Positions 31,642 through 44,390 are shown, counted from the first letter of the stretch. The stretch: DNA of 64,000 bases from Hyphomicrobiaceae bacterium (GCA_023384095.1 JAHDXT010000005.1:1-64000); one strand, 5' to 3'. Notes: generated by a model from the letters alone, not told the origin. Translations and numbers: made by a program.

Positions 31642-32691
31642 CTAGCTGCGGATGAAACCGACCAGGTCCTTCACGCGGTCCATGATCGGCCCTGCGATGG
31701 CACGGGCGCGACGGGAGCCGTCGGCGAGAACGCGGTCGATCTCGGCCGCATCGCCCGCCAGCCGCCGCATCTCGGCCCCGATCGGCCCGATCCTGTCCAC
31801 GGCCACCTCGCCCAATGCTTTCTTGAAAGCCGAGAACGGGCCGCCGCCGAAATCGCGCAGCACCGAGCTCACGCCCAGTCCGGCGAGCGCCGCGTAGATG
31901 CCGACCAGGTTCTCGGCCTCGGGCCGCCCGGCGAGGCCCAGCTCCTCGGACGGCAGCGGCTCGGGGTCGGTCTTCGCCTTCTGGATCTTGCGCGCGATGG
32001 TGTCGGCATCGTCAGTCAGGTTGATGCGGGACAGGTCCGACGGATCGGATTTCGACATCTTCCTCGTGCCGTCGCGCAGGCTCATGACCCGCGTGGCCGG
32101 GCCGGTGATGATCGGCTCCGGCAGCGGGAAGAAGTTGCCGTCCTCGAAGCCGGCGCGGACGATGGTGTCCCGGAAGTCGTTGTTGAACTTCTGCGCGATG
32201 TCGCGCGACAGCTCCAGGTGCTGCTTCTGGTCCTCGCCCACCGGCACGTGGGTGGCGCGATAGACGAGAATGTCCGCCGCCATCAGGTTGGGATAGGCGT
32301 AGAGGCCGACGGACGCGTTCTCGCGGTCCTTGCCGGCCTTCTCCTTGAACTGGGTCATGCGGTTCAGCCAGCCGAGCCGCGCCACGCAGTTGAACACCCA
32401 GGCGAGCTCGGCGTGCTCGTGCACCTGCGACTGGTTGAAGATGATGCTCTTCTTCGGGTCGAGGCCGCAGGCGAGATAGGCGGCGGTCACCATCCTGATG
32501 GCGCGCGTCAGCTCGTCCGGTCCGCCCCAGACGTCGATCGACTGCGTGATCGCATGCATGTCGACCACGCAGTAGATGCACTCGTGCGTCTCCTGCAGCT
32601 TGATCCACTGCAGCATGGCGCCGAGGTAGTTGCCGAGATGGAGCGAGCCGGTCGGCTGCATCCCCGAGAAGACGCGCGGCGTGATCTTCAT
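31642..32691 (-). CDS. trpS: Tryptophanyl-tRNA synthetase
   Basis: A 349-residue class I aminoacyl-tRNA synthetase charging tRNA-Trp. The HIGH-like motif is [12 protein letters not shown] at residues 13-24 and KMSKS is intact in [10 protein letters not shown] near residue 212. The substrate-binding segment [14 protein letters not shown] is typical of TrpS. AGGAAG lies 3-8 bases before ATG 32691; the frame open to 33195 is spurious. It follows murJ by 83 bases on the same strand. Confidence 0.97.
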   Translation of the reverse strand: MKITPRVFSGMQPTGSLHLGNYLGAMLQWIKLQETHECIYCVVDMHAITQSIDVWGGPDELTRAIRMVTAAYLACGLDPKKSIIFNQSQVHEHAELAWVFNCVARLGWLNRMTQFKEKAGKDRENASVGLYAYPNLMAADILVYRATHVPVGEDQKQHLELSRDIAQKFNNDFRDTIVRAGFEDGNFFPLPEPIITGPATRVMSLRDGTRKMSKSDPSDLSRINLTDDADTIARKIQKAKTDPEPLPSEELGLAGRPEAENLVGIYAALAGLGVSSVLRDFGGGPFSAFKKALGEVAVDRIGPIGAEMRRLAGDAAEIDRVLADGSRRARAIAGPIMDRVKDLVGFIRS

Positions 32692-32774
32692 GGCTTCCTG
32701 CGATGCGACGAATCCGGGCGCGTTATGGCCCGCTCGGCTGCCCGGCGCAAGTGGAGGCGGCCGTTGGCCGGCAC

Positions 32775-34355
32775 TCAGGCGGCGCGGCGGAAGAAGCGGC
32801 GGAGCTGGGCGGGCCCCAGCACGCCCGTGGCGAGGATCACGAGCCCGTAGAGGGTGACTCCGAGCGTCACCAGTGCCACGAGCGCCGAGGCGCGCACGGC
32901 CAGGCTCGCCGCCGGAGCGAACGGAGTTGCGAGCAATGGCAGGACGGCCGCCAGCGCCGCGCCCATCACGGCGCTGGCGAGGAGGATCAGCCACGTGTTG
33001 CGCACGAGGCGGCGGTCGGCCCGGAAGTCGCCGGCACGCATCAGCGCCAGCAGAAGCAATCCGGCGTTGACCCATCCCGCGATCGTGGTCGCGATCGCAA
33101 TGCCGACGTGCGGCATCCATCCGAGACGCCGGAACAGGAGAAACAGCGCCAGCGAGCCCACCGCATTGATGACGAGGTTGACGGCCGCGAACCACATCGG
33201 CGTACGTGTGTCCTCGCGCGCGAAGAAGGCCGGCTGGAATACCTTGATCAGCACGAACGAGGGCAGGCCGAGCGCGAAGGCTGCGAGCGCCGCCGCCGAG
33301 GCCGCCGTGTCGGAGGCCGTGAACGCGCCGCGCTCGAACAGTACGCTGATGATCGGTCCGGCGGCGATGACGAGCGCCACGGCGGCGGGGATCGTGAACA
33401 GCAGCGCGAGCTCGAGCGAGCGGTTCTGGCTGTCATGGGCGGCGGCGCCGTCGCCGGCGCGCAGCTTGCGCGCAAGGTCGGGCAGCAGCACCACGCCGAC
33501 GGCGACGCCGATGATGCCAAGCGGGAGCTGATAGAGCCTGTCTGCATAGTAGAGGTAGGAGACGGCGCCGGCCTGCAGCGACGCGATGATGGTGCCGACG
33601 ACGATGTTGATCTGTGTGATGCCGCCGGAGATCAGGCCGGGGATGCCGAGGGCAACGAGCCGCCTGACGCCCTCGGTGTAACGCGGCCGCCCGATCCGCA
33701 GCCGCACGCCCGCACGGCGGACGGCGATCCACAGCATGGCGAGCTGGGCGATGCCCGCCACCGTCACGCCGACGGCGAGAATGATGCCGGCCTGCGGCTG
33801 CCGGTGATGGCCGAGCCCGATGGCGAGCGAGATGGCGGCGATCAGCACGAGGTTGAGCAGGATCGGCGCCGCCGCGGCGGCCAGGAACCGGGCCATGCTG
33901 TTGAGCACGCCCGACAGCAGCGCCACCAGGGACATGCACAGAAGATAGGGGAACGCGATCCGCGTCAGCAGCACGGCCAGATCGTACTTCTGCGGATCCG
34001 TGACGAAGCCCGGCGCCAGCAGCAACATCAGCCAGGGCATGGCGGCGATGGCGAGCGCCGAGAAGACGAGGAGCGCGAAGGTGAGGCAGGCCAGCGATTC
34101 TTCAGCGAAGCGCCGCGCCGCCTCGGCGCCGTCGCCCTCGAGCCGCCTCGCGAACAGCGGCACGAAGGCGGCGTTGAATGCGCCCTCTCCGAACAGCCTC
34201 CGGAACAGGTTCGGGAACCGGAAGGCGACGAAGAACGCATCCGCGACGGGGCCTGTGCCGAGCACCGCGGCGATCAGGATATCGCGGACGAAGCCGAGCA
34301 CGCGGCTCACCATCGTGAGGCCGCCGACCGTAGCGAATGCGCGGTAGAGGTTCAT
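32775..34355 (-). CDS. murJ: Lipid II flippase MurJ
   Basis: A 526-residue MOP-superfamily membrane protein that flips lipid II for peptidoglycan synthesis, with about 14 hydrophobic segments. The N-terminal signature [19 protein letters not shown] and [20 protein letters not shown] are those of MurJ/MviN. Its ATG overlaps the glnD stop by four bases (ATGA at 34352-34355), showing tight coupling and deciding the start over a frame open to 34862. Confidence 0.95.
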   Translation of the reverse strand: MNLYRAFATVGGLTMVSRVLGFVRDILIAAVLGTGPVADAFFVAFRFPNLFRRLFGEGAFNAAFVPLFARRLEGDGAEAARRFAEESLACLTFALLVFSALAIAAMPWLMLLLAPGFVTDPQKYDLAVLLTRIAFPYLLCMSLVALLSGVLNSMARFLAAAAAPILLNLVLIAAISLAIGLGHHRQPQAGIILAVGVTVAGIAQLAMLWIAVRRAGVRLRIGRPRYTEGVRRLVALGIPGLISGGITQINIVVGTIIASLQAGAVSYLYYADRLYQLPLGIIGVAVGVVLLPDLARKLRAGDGAAAHDSQNRSLELALLFTIPAAVALVIAAGPIISVLFERGAFTASDTAASAAALAAFALGLPSFVLIKVFQPAFFAREDTRTPMWFAAVNLVINAVGSLALFLLFRRLGWMPHVGIAIATTIAGWVNAGLLLLALMRAGDFRADRRLVRNTWLILLASAVMGAALAAVLPLLATPFAPAASLAVRASALVALVTLGVTLYGLVILATGVLGPAQLRRFFRRAA

Positions 34356-37120
34356 GCAGCCTCGGCAGAGTGCGACAGCACGCCGGCGAGGCGCTCGCGG
34401 ATGACGGCCTGGCGCTGCGCGCTCGTCACCTTCTTGCCCGTCAGGTCGGTGACGTAGAAGACGTCGACGGCCTTCTCGCCGTAGGTCGTGATATGCGCGG
34501 AGGTGATATCGAGATTGAGGTCCGACAACGTGCTGGTGAGCTCGTAGAGCAGTCCCGGCCGGTCGCGCCCCGCCACCTCGATGACCGAGAAATGGTCGGA
34601 GAGCGCGTTGTTGATGATCGCCTCCGGCTCGACCGTGAAGGCCGTGATCCGCCGCTCGGCCGGCTTGCGCTTCGCCATCAGCTCCGCCATCCGCACCTCG
34701 CCGTCGAGCGCCTTCTCGATGGTCCTGGCGATCCGCGCCATGCGGCGCGCCTCGTCCGCCTCCTCGGGGAGGTCGCGCTGCAGCAGGAACGTGTCCAGCG
34801 CCAGCCCGTCGCGCGTCGTCGAGATGTGCGCGCCGATGATATTGGCGCCCGCCGCCGCGCACGCGCCGGCGAACAGCGCCAGCAGCCGCGGATGATTGGG
34901 CGCCAGGATCGCGAGCTCCGTGATCGACGTGAAGGTGTTCGAGAGGAAGGATGTGGCGAGCCGCAGGCCCTCCGCATCGGCGCGCCGGATGAGCCGCGCG
35001 TGCTCCGCCTGCTTGCGGGTGTCCGTCTTCAGCCAGTAATCATCGTAGTGCCGCTGGACGAAGCGCTCCAACTCCTCCTCCGGCCAGCTCGCCAGCTCGG
35101 CGCGCAACTGGGCCTGCGCCGCCTCGATCCGCTCGCGCCGGGAGCCCTGGGTGTGTCCGCCGGCCACCAGCGGCTCCGTCTCCCAGTAGAGCTCCCGCAG
35201 GAGCTGGCCCTTCCAGCCGTTCCAGGTTCCGGGCCCGACCGCCCGGATATCGGCGACGGTGAGCAGGAGCAGGAGCTTCAGGCGCTCGGGGCTCTGCACC
35301 ACGGCCGCGAAATCGCGGATGGTCTTGGGATCGCCGATGTCGCGGCTCTGCGCGATGTTGCTCATCACGAGGTGGTTCTCGACGAGCCAGGCTGCCGTCT
35401 CGGTCTCGGCCGCCGACAGGCCGAGGCGCGGTGCGAGCTGGCGTGCGATGCGGACGCCGGCTGCCGAGTGATCCTCGAGCCGTCCCTTGCCGATGTCGTG
35501 CAGAAAGGCGGCGACGTAGAGCGCTCGCCGGTTCTGGATCGACTTCACGATCTCGGTCGAGAGCGGCAGCGTGCCGGCGAGCTGCCCTTCCTCGATGGCC
35601 CGCAACTGGCCGACGGTGCGCAACAGATGCTCGTCGACTGTGTAGTGGTGATACATGTTGAACTGCATCATCGAGACCACGCGGCCGAAATCGGGGATGA
35701 ACCGCCCCAGCACGCCGGCCTCGTTCATGCGCCGCAGAGTCGCTTCAGGATTGTTCTGTGACGTCAGCAGGTCCAGAAAAATGCGGTTGGCCTCGGGGTC
35801 GCTCCGCAGCCCGTCGTCGATCCGTCGCAGCGAGCTGCGCAGCAGGCGCACCGCCGAGGGGTGGAAGAAGCTGCCCGTCTCCTCGGCGACCGCGAAGAAC
35901 CGGATGAGATTGACCGGATCGCGCCGGAAGACGTCGGCGTCGGCGACGTTGAGGCGCTCGTAGTCGAAGCGGAAATCCGTCGTGCGCCTGATCCGCCGCC
36001 GCGACGCCCACGTGCTCGGGTTGAAGAGCCTGTTGAGCCGCGGCGTCGACTTGAGCTGCTGCATCTCGAGAGCCGAGCAGAGGATCGTGGTCAGATCGCC
36101 GACGTCCTTGGCGACCAGGAAGTAGTGCTTCATGAAGCGCTCGACGCCGCGCAGCCCATTGTGCGCCCTGTAGCCCAGCCTCTCGGCCATCACCGGCTGC
36201 AGGTCGAAGGTCAACCGCTCCTCCGGCCGACCGGTCAGGAAGTGGAGATGGCAGCGCACGCTCCACAGGAAGCCCTCGCAGCGGCGGAACGTCGTCATCT
36301 CCGCCGGTGTGAACTCGCCGGCTTTGGCCATGCCCTTGCCGGGGCCCTCGCCGTGAAGATACATCGCCAGCCAGTGGAGCGTGTGGAGGTCGCGCAGGCC
36401 GCCCTTGCCGTCCTTGATGTTGGGCTCGACGAGATAGCGGCTCTGGCCGGACCGGCGATGGCGCTCGTCGCGCTCGGCCATCTTGTCATCGACGAAGCGG
36501 CGCGCGATGGCGCCGGTGACGACCTCGGCCCGGAAGCGGGTCCCGAGCTCGCGGATCAGCTCGGCGTCGCCGTGAATGAGGCGCTGATCGAGAAGCGCGG
36601 TCAGGATCGTATAATCGGCCAGCGCCAACTTGATGCACTGATCGACGGTCCGCGTCGCGTGCCCCACCTTCAGCCCGAGATCCCACAACAGGTAGAGCAT
36701 GGATTCGGCGACGCTCTCGCCCCACGGGGTCTGCTTGTAGGGCAGCAGGAACAGCAGATCGATGTCGGAGCCGGGGGCGAGCAGGCCGCGACCGAAGCCG
36801 CCGGTGGCGACGATCGCCATGCGCTCGGCATCGGAGGGATTGGTTGCCCGGTAGACGTGCGTGACCGTGTGGTCGTAGATCAGGCGCACGATCTCGTCCA
36901 TGAACAGCGACAGCCCGCCGGCACAGCGCCGGCCGTTGCCGTCCGCAGCGAGCTGCGCCTCAGCCGCCGAGCGCGCGTCCCTCAGCAGCCCCTTGCAGTG
37001 CTCGAGGACGGCCGCACGCGCCTCGCCCGCGCCGCCGGCCTCGGCCGCGAGCCTCGTCAGCTCGCGGCGGGCCTCGAGCGGGTCGAAATAGGGGGCCTTG
37101 GCCAACGTCGTGACGTCCAT
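34352..37120 (-). CDS. glnD: Bifunctional uridylyltransferase/uridylyl-removing enzyme GlnD
   Basis: GlnD senses glutamine and uridylylates or deuridylylates PII proteins. The 922-residue protein has the nucleotidyltransferase motif GGFGRGLLAPGSDIDLLFL near residues 107-125. The HD-domain motif FLHDIGKG is near 537, and two ACT domains occupy about 735-810 and 845-920 (LAILAPNHPRLLALFAG; VAGRDRPGLLYELTS). All parts appear intact. The ATG at 37120 lies 56 bases past the mutS stop; murJ overlaps the other end. The mutS-glnD-murJ order is standard in Hyphomicrobiales. Confidence 0.96.
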   Translation of the reverse strand: MDVTTLAKAPYFDPLEARRELTRLAAEAGGAGEARAAVLEHCKGLLRDARSAAEAQLAADGNGRRCAGGLSLFMDEIVRLIYDHTVTHVYRATNPSDAERMAIVATGGFGRGLLAPGSDIDLLFLLPYKQTPWGESVAESMLYLLWDLGLKVGHATRTVDQCIKLALADYTILTALLDQRLIHGDAELIRELGTRFRAEVVTGAIARRFVDDKMAERDERHRRSGQSRYLVEPNIKDGKGGLRDLHTLHWLAMYLHGEGPGKGMAKAGEFTPAEMTTFRRCEGFLWSVRCHLHFLTGRPEERLTFDLQPVMAERLGYRAHNGLRGVERFMKHYFLVAKDVGDLTTILCSALEMQQLKSTPRLNRLFNPSTWASRRRIRRTTDFRFDYERLNVADADVFRRDPVNLIRFFAVAEETGSFFHPSAVRLLRSSLRRIDDGLRSDPEANRIFLDLLTSQNNPEATLRRMNEAGVLGRFIPDFGRVVSMMQFNMYHHYTVDEHLLRTVGQLRAIEEGQLAGTLPLSTEIVKSIQNRRALYVAAFLHDIGKGRLEDHSAAGVRIARQLAPRLGLSAAETETAAWLVENHLVMSNIAQSRDIGDPKTIRDFAAVVQSPERLKLLLLLTVADIRAVGPGTWNGWKGQLLRELYWETEPLVAGGHTQGSRRERIEAAQAQLRAELASWPEEELERFVQRHYDDYWLKTDTRKQAEHARLIRRADAEGLRLATSFLSNTFTSITELAILAPNHPRLLALFAGACAAAGANIIGAHISTTRDGLALDTFLLQRDLPEEADEARRMARIARTIEKALDGEVRMAELMAKRKPAERRITAFTVEPEAIINNALSDHFSVIEVAGRDRPGLLYELTSTLSDLNLDITSAHITTYGEKAVDVFYVTDLTGKKVTSAQRQAVIRERLAGVLSHSAEAA

Positions 37121-37176
37121 GACTTCGCCCCGGGGGCATCCGCCTCGTTGCGCGAGCTCTTCTGCCGGGCGTCGCG

Positions 37177-39987
37177 CTACTGCCGCCCCGGCTCGCCGCG
37201 GCGCAGGCTTTTCAACTCGTACAACGCCTCGAGTGCCGCGCGCGGACTGAGCTCGTCCGGCTTGATCTTATCAACTGCCGTCTCCAGCTCCGACGGGGCA
37301 TCGCGCCCGGCCGCTGCCGGCTCGTAGGCGAAGAGCGGCAGGTCCGTAAGCGATCCCGTCGCGCCAGCGCTGCGCCGGTCGGCTTTCTCCAGCCGAGCCA
37401 GCACCTCGCGTGCCCGTTTCACCACAGTCTGGGGGAGGCCGGCAAGCTTGGCCACCTGGATGCCGTAGGAGCGGTCGGCCGCCCCGGGGCGTACCTTGTG
37501 CAGGAACACGATCTCGTCCTGCCACTCCTTCACATCCATGGTGACGGTGGCGAGGTCCGGGAGGCGGCCGGCGAGCGCGGTCAGCTCGTGGTAGTGGGTG
37601 GCGAACAGCGCCCGGCAGCGGCTCACGTCGTGCAGGTACTCGACCGTCGCCCAGGCGATCGACAAGCCGTCGAAGGTTGCGGTGCCGCGGCCGATCTCGT
37701 CGAGGATCACCAGCGAGCGCTCGCTCGCCTGGTTCAGGATGGCGGCCGTCTCCACCATCTCGACCATGAACGTCGAACGCCCCCGCGCCAGGTCGTCGGC
37801 CGCGCCGACCCGCGAGAAGAGCCGGTCGATGACGCCGATGCGCGCCGCGCGGGCCGGCACGAAGGAGCCGACCTGCGCCAGCAGTGCGATAAGCGCGGTC
37901 TGGCGCAGGAACGTCGATTTGCCCGCCATGTTGGGCCCTGTCACCAGCCAGATGCGTCCGCTGCCGTCCTCGTCGTCGAAACCGGGCGTAAGCGAGCCGG
38001 CGGCGCCCAATACACAGTCGTTCTCGATGAACGGCGCCATCTTTGCCTTGCGCAATGCCTGCTCGACGACTGGATGACGCCCCCCGCGGATCTCGAGCTC
38101 GAGCCCGGCCGTCACCTCCGGGCGTACGTAGCCTTCCTCGAACGCCAGCTCGGCCAGCCCCGCATAGTGATCGAGCTCGGCGAGCGCCGCTGCGGTGCCG
38201 CCGAGCGCGCGCTCCTGCTCTCCGATGCGGCGCGCCAGCTCCGCGAACACCTCCTGCTCGATGGCGAGCGCGCGCTCGGCGGCGGAGGCGATGCTGCCCT
38301 CCGTCTCGATCAGCTCGCGGGTCGTGAAGCGCATGGCATTGGCGAGCGTCTGGCGGTGGCGGAAGGTTTCGGAGAGCGGCTCGGCGGTCAGCGGCCTGGC
38401 GTTGGCGGCGCCGACCTCGACGTAATAGCCGAGCACGTTGTTGTGCCTGATCTTGAGCGATTTGATGCCCGTCTCGCCGGCGTAGCGGGTCTCGAGCGCC
38501 GCCATCACCTTCCGGCTGTCGTCCTTGAGGCGGCGGGCGTCGTCGAGGTCCGCACGGAACCCCTCGCGCACGAAGCCGCCATCGCGGCGGTGCGCGGGCG
38601 GACTGTCGACGAGGGCGGCGGCGAGCGACTGGGCGAGGCCGCGGGTCGCCGCGGTCGCAAGCCGCGTCCTGATGGACGCCAGCTCCTCGGGAAGGCCGAT
38701 GCCGTCGCCTGAGCGGCCGAGGAGATCGGACAGCGCGGACGCCGCCGCGATCCCGTCCCGGACGGCTGCCAGATCGGCAGGGCCGCCGCGCTGGAAGGCG
38801 AGGCGCGAGATCGCGCGGGCGATGTCCGGCGCGCCGCGCAGAGCGCCGCGCACATCCTCCCGCAGACGGTCCCGCCCCAGAAGGCACGACAACGCGTCGA
38901 GCCGGGCCGCGATGGCCTGCGGATCGCGCAACGGGCTCGCCAGCCGGCTCGCCAGCTCCCTTGCGCCGGGCCCGGTGACGGTGCGGTCGATGGCGGTGAG
39001 CAGGCTGCCCTGCCGCCCGCCCGAGGCGCCCCGCACTATCTCCAGGCTCGCCCGTGTCGCGGCGTCGATCACCATGGCGCTCTCCGGCCCGGTGCTCCGG
39101 GGCGGGCGGATGACCGGCTGGCGGCCGATCTGCGTCAGCTCCACGTATTTCAGCAGCGCCCCCGCGGCGGCAAGCTCGGGCCGCGAGAAAGCGCCGAACG
39201 CCGCCAGATCCGCTACTCCGAGGCGCGCCTTCAAGGCGCGCTCTCCCGCCATGCTGTCGAACGTGGCGGCGGGCACCGGCGTCGCCGCCGCGCCGGCGGC
39301 TTCGATCCAGCTCTTGACCCGCGTATCGGCAAGGGCCGCATCGCCGGTGATGATCTCGCTCGGCTGCAGTCGGGCGAGCTCGCCTGGCAGGTCTCTGGCG
39401 GAAACGGCCCCGAGCTCCAGCTCGCCCGTCGAGATGTCGAGCGAGGCGAGGGCCATCGCATCAGACCCCTGCGGAGCGACATGCAGGGCCGTCAGATAAT
39501 TGCGCGTCCTGGCATCGAGCAGCGCGTCCTCGGTCAGCGTTCCCGGCGTGACGAGGCGGACGACGTCACGGCGCACGACGGCCTTGGCGCCGCGCTTGCG
39601 GGCTTCCGCGGTGTCCTCGAGCTGCTCGCAGACGGCCACACGGAAGCCTTGCCTGATGAGCCGCTGCAGATACTCGTCGGCGCGCACCACGGGCACGCCG
39701 CACATCGGGATGTCCTCGCCCAAGTGCTTGCCGCGCTTGGTCAACGTGATGCTGAGCGCCTGCGAGGCTACGACGGCGTCCTCGAAGAACAGCTCGTAGA
39801 AATCGCCCATCCGGTACCAGAGCAGGCTGTCCGGGTTGGCCGCCTTGATCTCCAGGTATTGCGCCATGGATGGCGTCGCCTCCCCAGGAATGAGCCGGCG
39901 CTCGCCGTTGCCGTCGCCGGCTCCGGCGGACGGCTGGCCATCCGCAACGGGCGATGCGGACGGGTCGGTCTGCGGTCGCGGCGGCAT
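37177..39987 (-). CDS. mutS: DNA mismatch repair protein MutS
   Basis: MutS recognises mismatches and short loops and recruits MutL. The 936-residue protein has the mismatch-binding Phe-x-Glu in MGDFYELFFEDAV, the clamp and connector domains and the ATPase with Walker A TGPNMAGKST near residues 682-692. Walker B is SLVILDEIGRGTATFDG and the FATHYHEL motif follows. The open frame reaches 40083, but the ATG at 39987 follows a GGGGGAG. A Pro/Ser-rich N-terminal stretch of about 40 residues precedes the conserved domain. It is divergent from maeB. Confidence 0.96.
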   Translation of the reverse strand: MPPRPQTDPSASPVADGQPSAGAGDGNGERRLIPGEATPSMAQYLEIKAANPDSLLWYRMGDFYELFFEDAVVASQALSITLTKRGKHLGEDIPMCGVPVVRADEYLQRLIRQGFRVAVCEQLEDTAEARKRGAKAVVRRDVVRLVTPGTLTEDALLDARTRNYLTALHVAPQGSDAMALASLDISTGELELGAVSARDLPGELARLQPSEIITGDAALADTRVKSWIEAAGAAATPVPAATFDSMAGERALKARLGVADLAAFGAFSRPELAAAGALLKYVELTQIGRQPVIRPPRSTGPESAMVIDAATRASLEIVRGASGGRQGSLLTAIDRTVTGPGARELASRLASPLRDPQAIAARLDALSCLLGRDRLREDVRGALRGAPDIARAISRLAFQRGGPADLAAVRDGIAAASALSDLLGRSGDGIGLPEELASIRTRLATAATRGLAQSLAAALVDSPPAHRRDGGFVREGFRADLDDARRLKDDSRKVMAALETRYAGETGIKSLKIRHNNVLGYYVEVGAANARPLTAEPLSETFRHRQTLANAMRFTTRELIETEGSIASAAERALAIEQEVFAELARRIGEQERALGGTAAALAELDHYAGLAELAFEEGYVRPEVTAGLELEIRGGRHPVVEQALRKAKMAPFIENDCVLGAAGSLTPGFDDEDGSGRIWLVTGPNMAGKSTFLRQTALIALLAQVGSFVPARAARIGVIDRLFSRVGAADDLARGRSTFMVEMVETAAILNQASERSLVILDEIGRGTATFDGLSIAWATVEYLHDVSRCRALFATHYHELTALAGRLPDLATVTMDVKEWQDEIVFLHKVRPGAADRSYGIQVAKLAGLPQTVVKRAREVLARLEKADRRSAGATGSLTDLPLFAYEPAAAGRDAPSELETAVDKIKPDELSPRAALEALYELKSLRRGEPGRQ

Positions 39988-40132
39988 CTGTCGCGAGCTC
40001 CCCCTGTTCCTCCGGCAACCACATATCGCGTCCCGGCCACAGATCAAAATGCGCCTCCGCGCACGGCAGCGTTGTGCCCGCATCGCCGGACGCCGTATGC
40101 TGGCCGCACCTCAGCAGGGATACGTCACGCCC

Positions 40133-42403
<2,271 letters not shown>

Positions 42404-42713
42404 GGTCCTTCCGGTTGAGATTGAAACGGTGAGCGAGCACGTCTCCCCTCCCCCTTGCGGGGAGGGGTCGGGGGTGGGCGTGCCTTTGCGCCGACGCCCG
42501 CATCCGTGGCCCCACCCCACCCGCGCGGCTTTCGCCGCGCCGCCCTCCCCGTCAAGGGCAGGGCTGATGGCTCACCCGCTGAGGGCACGTTGCTCGAGTT
42601 GCCGATCCCGCCATGAAATCGACGCGCCGGCCTGATCTGTGTCGCGCCGGGTGGGGTGTGGCGTATGGGATCGGGGCCCCGGGTATCGCAAACCGCGACG
42701 ATCGGAGGATGTC
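42404..42713. other. 310-base intergenic gap
   Basis: The gap between maeB and the following secreted-protein gene holds the palindromic element described separately (42443-42565). The remaining 150 bases contain no gene I can support. Its right end carries the GGAGG (42704-42708) that serves the next ATG. Confidence 0.6.
42443..42565. repeat. Composite GC-rich palindromic interspersed element
   Basis: Three hairpins in a row: CCCCTCCCC/GGGGAGGGG with a CTTGC loop (42445-42467), GCGCGGC/GCCGCGC with a TTTC loop (42523-42540) and an imperfect GCCCT...AGGGC stem at about 42541-42565. Between the first two are G-rich and C-rich tracts (GGTCGGGGGTGGG; CCCCACCCCACCC) that could also pair with each other. 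Elements of this mosaic form are scattered between genes in many alphaproteobacterial genomes. A related but shorter structure lies at 45096-45121. No coding capacity. Confidence 0.7.
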
Positions 42714-43685
42714 ATGCGTTTCTTCGGCGCCGGCCTGCTCGCGCTCGCACTGGCCTTTCTGGCGGGGCCGTCCGCCGTGGCCAAGCCGCAGCCTGCCATC
42801 GACGATCAGTTCAGCTCGCACGAGCGGATCCTGCAGTGGATCGACGGCTACCGGCTGGAGCCCGAGCCGGACCGCCTGCCGGATGCCGTGAGGGCCTTGA
42901 GCCGTCTGGGGCTGTTCAAGGATGCTGACACAGCCGGCGTGTTCGTCGGCTTCATGGCCGGCGTGCTGGGCTCCAATCCGCAAAAGGCCGAGTCGATGGT
43001 CGCCCGGATGTTCCCGATGCCGCCCGAGGACCAGGGCGCGATCATCAAGGCCATCGCCTACAGCGGGCTGCCCGGATGGAAGGACCTGCTCGGCAGGTTC
43101 GTCGAGCGGATGCCGGCGCGCAAGGTGCTGATCGACAGCTTTCTGTTCGGAAAGGCCAAGGTGCTGCACGACATGCCGCTCGACACCGGGCCCGCGCCGA
43201 TCGATACGCTGTGGGGCTACTACTTTGCGACAGGCTCGCACGAGCCGGTCTACCGCATCGTCGGCGCGCTGGCCTGGTCGACCGATGCCAGCGACGTCAA
43301 CAGGCTGACGATCGGCAGCGTTGCCAAGTGGACGCTCGCCAACAACGCCTCGCGCGACAAGGAGCTGCTCTACCTGCTCCGTCAGGAGCAGCGGATGAGC
43401 AACCACTCTGCGGAGGTGAGGACGGCTTTGAAGGAGATCGTGGAAGCGGCGCAGTCCTACGAGACGGGCAAGATCCGCAAGGACGCGCTCGCCGCCATCG
43501 AGGAGCTGAAGCGGCGCGGTCCGCAGCCGAACGGCACCTGGGCCAAGGCCGCGCACTGGGGCAGCACGGCGATCGCGCTCGGCTGCGTGGTGGCCGGCGC
43601 CACGGGGCAGGTCGCGCTGGGCCTGCCGTGCATCCTCACGGGCGCGCTCTCCTCGGCCGCCGTCAAGCTGCTGAGCGCGCCGTAA
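42714..43685 (+). CDS. Secreted protein of unknown function with C-terminal hydrophobic segment
   Basis: A 323-residue protein I do not recognise. Residues 1-24 are a signal peptide (MRFFGAGLLALALAFLAG, then SAVAK). The middle is alpha-helical and charged, with no catalytic motif I can name. The C-terminal 45 residues (from GTWAKAAHWGSTAIALGC) are small-residue-rich and hydrophobic enough for one or two membrane helices, with two cysteines. GGAGG at 42704-42708 sits 5 bases before the ATG. It lies 186 bases before another secreted-protein gene on the same strand; they may be related in function, but nothing proves it. Confidence 0.65.
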   Translation: MRFFGAGLLALALAFLAGPSAVAKPQPAIDDQFSSHERILQWIDGYRLEPEPDRLPDAVRALSRLGLFKDADTAGVFVGFMAGVLGSNPQKAESMVARMFPMPPEDQGAIIKAIAYSGLPGWKDLLGRFVERMPARKVLIDSFLFGKAKVLHDMPLDTGPAPIDTLWGYYFATGSHEPVYRIVGALAWSTDASDVNRLTIGSVAKWTLANNASRDKELLYLLRQEQRMSNHSAEVRTALKEIVEAAQSYETGKIRKDALAAIEELKRRGPQPNGTWAKAAHWGSTAIALGCVVAGATGQVALGLPCILTGALSSAAVKLLSAP

Positions 43686-43871
43686 GCTCACCGCCCTGTA
43701 GCGTCGCGCGTGTCGCCGGCGCGGCGCAGCAGGCCTGCCCAAAACCCACTGTGGCAGTGATGCAACAGGATGGCCGCAGCCGGCTTGCACCGGAACGCAA
43801 TGCGGGCGATTGTGCGCTCGGTCGTACCGAGCGATTCCGATCCGGGCACAACTGATCAGGGTGAGTGGGGG

Positions 43872-44390
43872 ATGAACTTCAAAGGGCCGGCCGCCTTGCT
43901 CGTCGTCTCCATGCTGGCGGCGGCGGGCGTTGCAATCCCGTCCGCCACGGCCGGACCTCCGACCCCGGAGGAGTATGTGGCGCACGTGGGTGGCGGCGCC
44001 ATGATCATCCCCGCCGGGCAGCTCACATTGGACAGCCGGCGGCTCTACTGCGGGCAGCGCCCGACGGTCCTCGATTCCAAGCTCGACGACTACGGCGCCG
44101 CCTACCCGGGGTTCCTGATCCTCAACCCGCGCCTGCTCGCGCGCGTGTCGACCCCGGTCAAGATGTGGATCTTCTCCCACGAGTGCGCACACCAGTTCCG
44201 CGGGCCGGACGAGGAGACAGCCGACTGCTTCGCGGTCCAGCGCGGGCGCCGCGAGGGCTGGCTGACGCCGGATGGGCTCGAGGAGGTGTGCCAGTTCATC
44301 GCTCCGGCGAAGGGCACGAGCATGCACCTTTCCGGCTCGCATCGTTGCCAGGCGATGCGCCAGTGCTACGCCGACCCGAAGGTCCGGTGA
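43872..44390 (+). CDS. Small secreted protein with HExxH zinc-protease-like motif
   Basis: A 172-residue exported protein. Residues 1-27 form a signal peptide ending SATAG. The mature part carries HECAH (residues 103-107, an HExxH match) followed closely by DEETADCFAVQRG, which resembles the third-ligand helix (E-x-x-A-D) of gluzincin peptidases. It also has at least six cysteines (LYCG, HECAH, ADCF, EVCQ, HRCQ, RQCY), fit for disulfides. This is much smaller than known M48-type peptidases, so protease activity is a hypothesis. The GGGG just before the ATG is a modest ribosome-binding site. leuD follows after 95 bases. Confidence 0.65.
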   Translation: MNFKGPAALLVVSMLAAAGVAIPSATAGPPTPEEYVAHVGGGAMIIPAGQLTLDSRRLYCGQRPTVLDSKLDDYGAAYPGFLILNPRLLARVSTPVKMWIFSHECAHQFRGPDEETADCFAVQRGRREGWLTPDGLEEVCQFIAPAKGTSMHLSGSHRCQAMRQCYADPKVR

